A stretch of 17,334 bases of DNA from contig DIWN01000082.1 of NCBI GenBank assembly GCA_002423495.1, forward strand, positions 346 through 17,679. Reading direction: 5' to 3'. The notes under the pieces are model-generated. The model was not told the origin of the DNA, ran no database searches, and saw only the letters and a program-made list of their open reading frames with translations. This document shows, piece by piece, positions 14,729 through 17,334 of this stretch (the stretch's first letter is position 1; every line of letters starts with the position of its first letter). Made by a program: the position numbers and the translations under genes. The stretch is from Anaerolineaceae bacterium UBA6105 (GTDB taxonomy: Bacteria; Chloroflexota; Anaerolineae; Anaerolineales; Anaerolineaceae).

Positions 14729-14946
14729 GCAGACTCACCGGCTGTTGTCACAGGCGTCGAAGAGAGCGTTTCCACGCGCAACTGGGCGGTCTCCAGCAGT
14801 TGGCTGCAGATGTCGCTCAGGCGTTTGCCTTCTTCGTAGAGTTTCAAGGCTTCTTCCAGCGGCAGTTCGGTGTTTTCGAGCTGAGTGATAATCTGCTGCA
14901 GGTTGGCAAAAGCGGTTTCAAAACTGGGTGTGGACTGGTCGGTCAT
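14725..14946 (-). CDS. xseB: Exodeoxyribonuclease VII small subunit
   Basis: XseB is the small, helical subunit of exonuclease VII; several copies decorate one large subunit XseA. The 73-residue product has the family pattern: SFETAFANLQQIITQLEN, then LPLEEALKLYEEGKRLSDIC, and a second helix (QLLETAQLRVETL). This matches the usual E-x-x-L-x-x-I(V)-x-x-L-E and LEE-L--YE-G motifs. Its ATG overlaps the xseA stop codon (ATGA, 14943-14946), so the two are translationally coupled. The same kind of overlap links it to the DUF212 gene. Confidence 0.94.
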   Translation of the reverse strand: MTDQSTPSFETAFANLQQIITQLENTELPLEEALKLYEEGKRLSDICSQLLETAQLRVETLSSTPVTTAGESA

Positions 14947-16175
14947 GCGTTATCTCCTGAGATAGTTGCGGTGATTTTGCCATCGCTCAACTGGATCTGG
15001 ATGGGTTGGTTTGGGCTGGTTTGATTGCTGCGCGAAATTAGTTGGTGGGTCTGCGCGTCGCTCACGATGGCGAAGCCGCGCTTGAGCACTGCCATGGGGC
15101 TGACACTTTCCAGCCGGGCAAGTTGGTTTTGCAGCTTGAGCTGATGCTGGGAAAGATAGTGGCTCATAGCGCGTTCGAGACGTTCACGTGTTTCGTCCTG
15201 AGATTGAAGGTAAGTGCGCACGCGCTGGCCTGGCGAGTGACGCTGCAGGCGGTTTTCCACAAGCAGGAGGTCCTGGCGCATGATGCTCATTTTGGTTTTC
15301 AGGCTGAGGTTCAGATCTTGTCGGATGGCAAGAAGTTCAGACGCCAGGTCAGCACTGGTGATCGGGGTAGCAAGTTCGGCTGCGGCGGTGGGAGTGGGAG
15401 CGCGCAGGTCGGCAGCGAAATCGGCGATGGTGAAGTCGGTTTCGTGCCCCACGCCCGAAATGACCGGCACGTGCGAAGCGCGGATGGCGTAGGCAACCGC
15501 TTCATCATTAAATGACCACAAATCCTCAATTGAGCCGCCACCGCGGGCAAGGATGATCAAATCAAGATCGGGCAGGGATTTAAGCAACTGAAAAGCGCTG
15601 ACAATGCCGGCAGGGGCTTCAGCCCCCTGAACGGGGGTTGGGGCCAGCGTGACGCGCGCCAGGGGCAGTCGCCGGCGCAGAGTGTTGAGAATGTCCTGAA
15701 GGGCAGCGCCAGTGGCAGAGGTGATCACGCCGATGTGACGTGGGAATTGCGGCAAAGGACGCTTCAGCTCGGGCGCGAAAAGCCCTTCAGCTTCAAGGCG
15801 GGCTTTCAGACGTAAATATTCCTGGTAGAACTGACCTTCACCTACTGGCTGCATTTCGTCGACGTAGAGCTGCACCTGACCCCCAGCAGGGTAGAAGCTC
15901 ATTGCGCCGTGGGCTTCCACGCTTTGACCATCCTTGGGGTTGAAGCGCAGGCGGAAGGCTTGGCCCTTCCACATCACGCAGCGCAGTTGGGCTTCGTTGT
16001 CTTTGAGGGTGAAGTAAAGGTGCCCGGAACGCGGCTGGCTGAAGTTGGAAATCTCTCCCCGGACCCAGACATCGCGCATGATTTCGTCGGTCTCGAGCAC
16101 CTCGCGTAGGTAATTGGTGAGGGTTGTGACGGTGAAAACCATCGGTTGGAGCGGCGGAAAGTCGAATTCAAGCAT
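14943..16175 (-). CDS. xseA: Exodeoxyribonuclease VII large subunit
   Basis: XseA is the catalytic subunit of exonuclease VII, which degrades single-stranded DNA to oligonucleotides from both ends. The 410-residue product has an N-terminal OB-fold (about 13-112, VWVRGEISNFSQPRSGHLYF). Its catalytic domain contains GVITSATGAALQDILNTLRRR (149-169, in part), LARGGGSIEDLWSFNDE (209-225) and GVGHETDFTIADFAADLRAPTP (241-262, in part). A coiled-coil stretch follows (about 275-375) and then a short beta C-terminus (KRGFAIV). It is at the short end of the family. No Shine-Dalgarno site precedes ATG 16175; a TATACT box lies 6 bases upstream. ATG at 16142 is a later in-frame option. Confidence 0.95.
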   Translation of the reverse strand: MLEFDFPPLQPMVFTVTTLTNYLREVLETDEIMRDVWVRGEISNFSQPRSGHLYFTLKDNEAQLRCVMWKGQAFRLRFNPKDGQSVEAHGAMSFYPAGGQVQLYVDEMQPVGEGQFYQEYLRLKARLEAEGLFAPELKRPLPQFPRHIGVITSATGAALQDILNTLRRRLPLARVTLAPTPVQGAEAPAGIVSAFQLLKSLPDLDLIILARGGGSIEDLWSFNDEAVAYAIRASHVPVISGVGHETDFTIADFAADLRAPTPTAAAELATPITSADLASELLAIRQDLNLSLKTKMSIMRQDLLLVENRLQRHSPGQRVRTYLQSQDETRERLERAMSHYLSQHQLKLQNQLARLESVSPMAVLKRGFAIVSDAQTHQLISRSNQTSPNQPIQIQLSDGKITATISGDNA

Positions 16176-16298
16176 GGGTAAAGTATAAGCGATTTAGGGG
16201 AAATTTCGATGGCAGTGGGAAAGGTTGTTGCGGGGAAGATTAATGATGGAGTAGTGGACGGGCAAGCAATGAATCCTTTAAAACCTTAATCAACGACT
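16176..16298. other. Divergent intergenic region between xseA and the lipoprotein gene
   Basis: This 123-base stretch lies between two divergent genes and holds no reading frame I can support. Apart from the TATACT box near xseA and the promoter of the lipoprotein gene at its right edge, I see no repeat, operator-like palindrome or RNA gene in it. Confidence 0.6.
16182..16187 (-). promoter_or_regulatory. Possible -10 box giving a leaderless xseA transcript
   Basis: Reading the minus strand, TATACT (16187 down to 16182) is followed by six bases and then the xseA ATG. A start site 7 bases past the box would fall on the A of the start codon. The absence of a Shine-Dalgarno site fits leaderless translation. 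No good -35 box is visible, so the call is tentative. Confidence 0.35.
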
Positions 16299-16326
16299 TT
16301 GTACTCATGCTTTGAGATTGTATAAT
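16299..16326 (+). promoter_or_regulatory. Predicted promoter of the lipoprotein gene
   Basis: A perfect -10 box TATAAT (16321-16326) lies 16 bases after a weak -35 box TTGTAC (16299-16304). Transcription would start near 16333, leaving a leader of about 27 bases that contains the GAGAGGAGA ribosome-binding site (16348-16356). Confidence 0.6.
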
Positions 16327-16359
16327 TTCATACAACCTGTCCCTATTGAGAGGAGACAC

Positions 16360-17004
16360 ATGAAACGCATCCTTTTACCTATGATTATTCTTCTGCTGAC
16401 GCTGAGCGCCTGCGTTACCACTCCGAACACCGACGTTGAAGCCGAATTGCGGGCAACATTGGTGGCAGTGAACGTTCAGGCAACAGTTCAGGCAGAACAA
16501 ATCGCTTCTTTACAGACGCAAGTTGTGCAGCCAACGGCAACTTGTCCCATTTGCCCGACGTCCGATCCTACCTCCACACCAATTCTACCTACCGACACAC
16601 CTGTTCCGACAGCAACTGTTCAAGCCACCGGCAGCGTTTCGGGGAGGTTGGGTTATCCCTCGGAAATGGTCCCACCGCTGAGGGTTGTGGCATTTAACAC
16701 CCTGACAGGGGAGTATTACTGGCAAAACACTGTGCTGAACCAAATGAATTACCGGTTTGAAGCGCTGCCAGTGGGTACGTACCATGTTTTGGCTTACTTG
16801 ATTGATAATCCCAGCCGAACCTTTTACGCGGCATATTCCAATTTTGTCACTTGCGGCTACCTGGAGAGTTGCACAGACCACACTTTGGTCACTGTCGAGG
16901 TAAAAGCGGGAATGGAAACTACCAATGTTGACCCGAACGACTGGTATGGTGTCGAACCGGAATCGCTTGGTTGGCCGCTTGACCCGACTATAAACTGGAA
17001 TTAG
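16360..17004 (+). CDS. Predicted lipoprotein with Thr/Pro-rich linker and beta-sandwich-like C-terminal domain
   Basis: A 214-residue secreted protein of unknown function. The start ATG 16360 follows AGGAGA closely and opens a lipoprotein signal peptide: basic MKR, a hydrophobic core, and a lipobox LSAC with C18 as the lipidated residue. Residues 24-56 are a helical, Gln/Ala-rich stretch. Residues 57-90 are a Thr/Pro-rich linker with a CPIC (62-65) pair. Residues 91-214 look like a carboxypeptidase-regulatory/CNA-B type beta-sandwich (SGRLGYPSEMVPPLRVVAFN, and YRFEALPVGTYHVLAY), with C165 and C171 able to pair. The protein is probably anchored outside the membrane. It is transcribed alone from its own promoter, and a repeat begins at its stop codon. 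Confidence 0.82.
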   Translation: MKRILLPMIILLLTLSACVTTPNTDVEAELRATLVAVNVQATVQAEQIASLQTQVVQPTATCPICPTSDPTSTPILPTDTPVPTATVQATGSVSGRLGYPSEMVPPLRVVAFNTLTGEYYWQNTVLNQMNYRFEALPVGTYHVLAYLIDNPSRTFYAAYSNFVTCGYLESCTDHTLVTVEVKAGMETTNVDPNDWYGVEPESLGWPLDPTINWN

Positions 17005-17047
17005 TAGGGAACTGTCCTGCCTGTTCCACAAGTTCCTGGTTGACGCA
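17004..17047 (+). repeat. Imperfect 44-bp direct repeat, copy 1
   Basis: This copy starts at the last base of the lipoprotein stop codon with GTAGGGAACTG and ends GGTTGACGCA. It matches 17229-17272 at 40 of 44 positions, with differences at repeat positions 12, 13, 25 and 30. The match stops in the middle of a palindrome that is complete only in copy 2. Confidence 0.85.
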
Positions 17048-17064
17048 TCCCGCAAGGGGAGGCT

Positions 17065-17085
17065 TCGCACTCAGGAAGTGGGCGA
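17065..17085. repeat. Small hairpin in the repeat cluster
   Basis: CACT (17068-17071) pairs with AGTG (17077-17080) around a 5-base loop. TCG (17065-17067) pairs with CGA (17083-17085) across a two-base bulge. It is weak alone and is listed as part of the repeat cluster. It is not followed by a U-run on the plus strand. Confidence 0.35.
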
Positions 17086-17178
17086 GAACAAAAATCCCGC
17101 TCAGGGTAACCACGGGAATGTTGTTTAGACAGGTATGATTATCTACACATTCTCCAAGGTGATCGTTTCCAGTATTCA

Positions 17179-17204
17179 GGGCTGACACGGGGGTCTGCCC
17201 CTAC
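17179..17204. repeat. Hairpin ending in CCCCTAC
   Basis: GGGC (17179-17182) pairs with GCCC (17197-17200), and GAC (17184-17186) with GTC (17193-17195), with a T-T mismatch between and a 6-base G-rich loop. The unit ends CCCCTAC, the mirror of the GTAGGG that starts the direct repeats. On the minus strand it reads GTAGGGGCAGACCCCCGTGT, and I recall similar units in other bacterial genomes without being able to check it here. Confidence 0.6.
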
Positions 17205-17228
17205 TCCATCACTTGCCACAAGACCATC

Positions 17229-17286
17229 GTAGGGAACTGGACTGCCTGTTCCTCAAGCTCCTGGTTGACGCAGGCGTCAACCCTAC
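17229..17286 (+). repeat. Palindromic repeat unit, copy 2 (with GTAGGG/CCCTAC ends)
   Basis: The 44-bp direct repeat (17229-17272) continues here into a complete palindrome, GGTTGACGC-AG-GCGTCAACC (17263-17282). It closes with CCCTAC (17281-17286), the inverted match of the GTAGGG at 17229-17234. The 58-bp unit therefore has 6-base inverted ends and a 9-bp internal stem. It has no coding capacity. Confidence 0.75.
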
Positions 17287-17317
17287 ATCAGGATCTTCTT
17301 AGGTTAAGGCGGGTCTC

Positions 17318-17326
17318 TGATAGAAT
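17318..17326 (+). promoter_or_regulatory. Possible extended -10 box at the right edge
   Basis: TGATAGAAT matches the extended -10 form (TGn then TAGAAT, 17321-17326). No strong -35 box is seen. It could serve a gene beyond the window. Evidence is weak. Confidence 0.25.
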
Positions 17327-17334
17327 TTCGGACA

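Larger units (their letters stand above)
17005..17334. other. Non-coding region rich in palindromic repeats
   Basis: No supportable gene lies in these 330 bases. They contain the two 44-bp direct repeats, hairpins at 17065-17085, 17179-17200 and 17263-17282, and GTAGGG/CCCTAC edges at 17004/17204 and 17229/17286. Together they look like a small cluster of REP- or MITE-like palindromic units. No tRNA, CRISPR array or transposase fragment is visible. Confidence 0.6.

Noticed and set aside
17004..17334. CRISPR array or tRNA in the right-hand non-coding region
   Set aside because: There are only two imperfect repeats with a long spacing, and no cloverleaf can be found.

Overview
The window is about 17.3 kb of bacterial chromosome with roughly balanced base composition. 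By gene order and protein character it most likely comes from a Chloroflexota bacterium of the Anaerolineae type. The lineage is an inference from three things: the merged spc/alpha ribosomal clusters running on into truA-rplM-rpsI, the look of the ribosomal proteins and SecY, and the Thr/Pro-rich lipoprotein at the right end. No marker here fixes it.

Region 1 (1-10150, + strand) is one long, tightly packed ribosomal protein and housekeeping cluster: rpsH (5' end outside the window), rplF, rplR, rpsE, rpmD, rplO, secY, adk, map, rpmJ, rpsM, rpsK, rpsD, rpoA, rplQ, truA, rplM and rpsI. Most genes have clear purine-rich Shine-Dalgarno sites, and gaps are short or overlapping. The tiny rpmJ gene (37 codons) is present. 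infA, often found between map and rpmJ, is not. A good sigma70-type promoter precedes rpmJ, so the second half is probably transcribed from its own start as well. Three gaps can fold into hairpins (before rpsK, before rpoA and directly before truA). A strong stem-loop after rpsI ends the cluster.

Region 2 (10172-14233, + strand) holds a two-domain tetrapyrrole methylase/MazG pyrophosphohydrolase gene that overlaps a MurJ-family flippase gene by 8 bases, then a gene for a protein resembling the two-domain GNAT-like acyltransferases. The MurJ-like protein lacks three of the four arginines known to be essential in E. coli MurJ.

Region 3 (14261-16175, - strand) is a compact operon, xseA-xseB-DUF212 (divergent PAP2), with 4-base stop/start overlaps. 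It encodes exonuclease VII and a small membrane protein. The xseA transcript may be leaderless.

Region 4 (16176-17334) carries a lipoprotein gene with a clear promoter and lipobox. It is followed by about 330 bases of non-coding DNA made of imperfect direct and inverted repeats with GTAGGG/CCCTAC edges.

Overall this is an ordinary core-genome region. I found no defence system, mobile gene or other obviously new system. The observations most worth a second look are the atypical MurJ and the palindromic repeat cluster.
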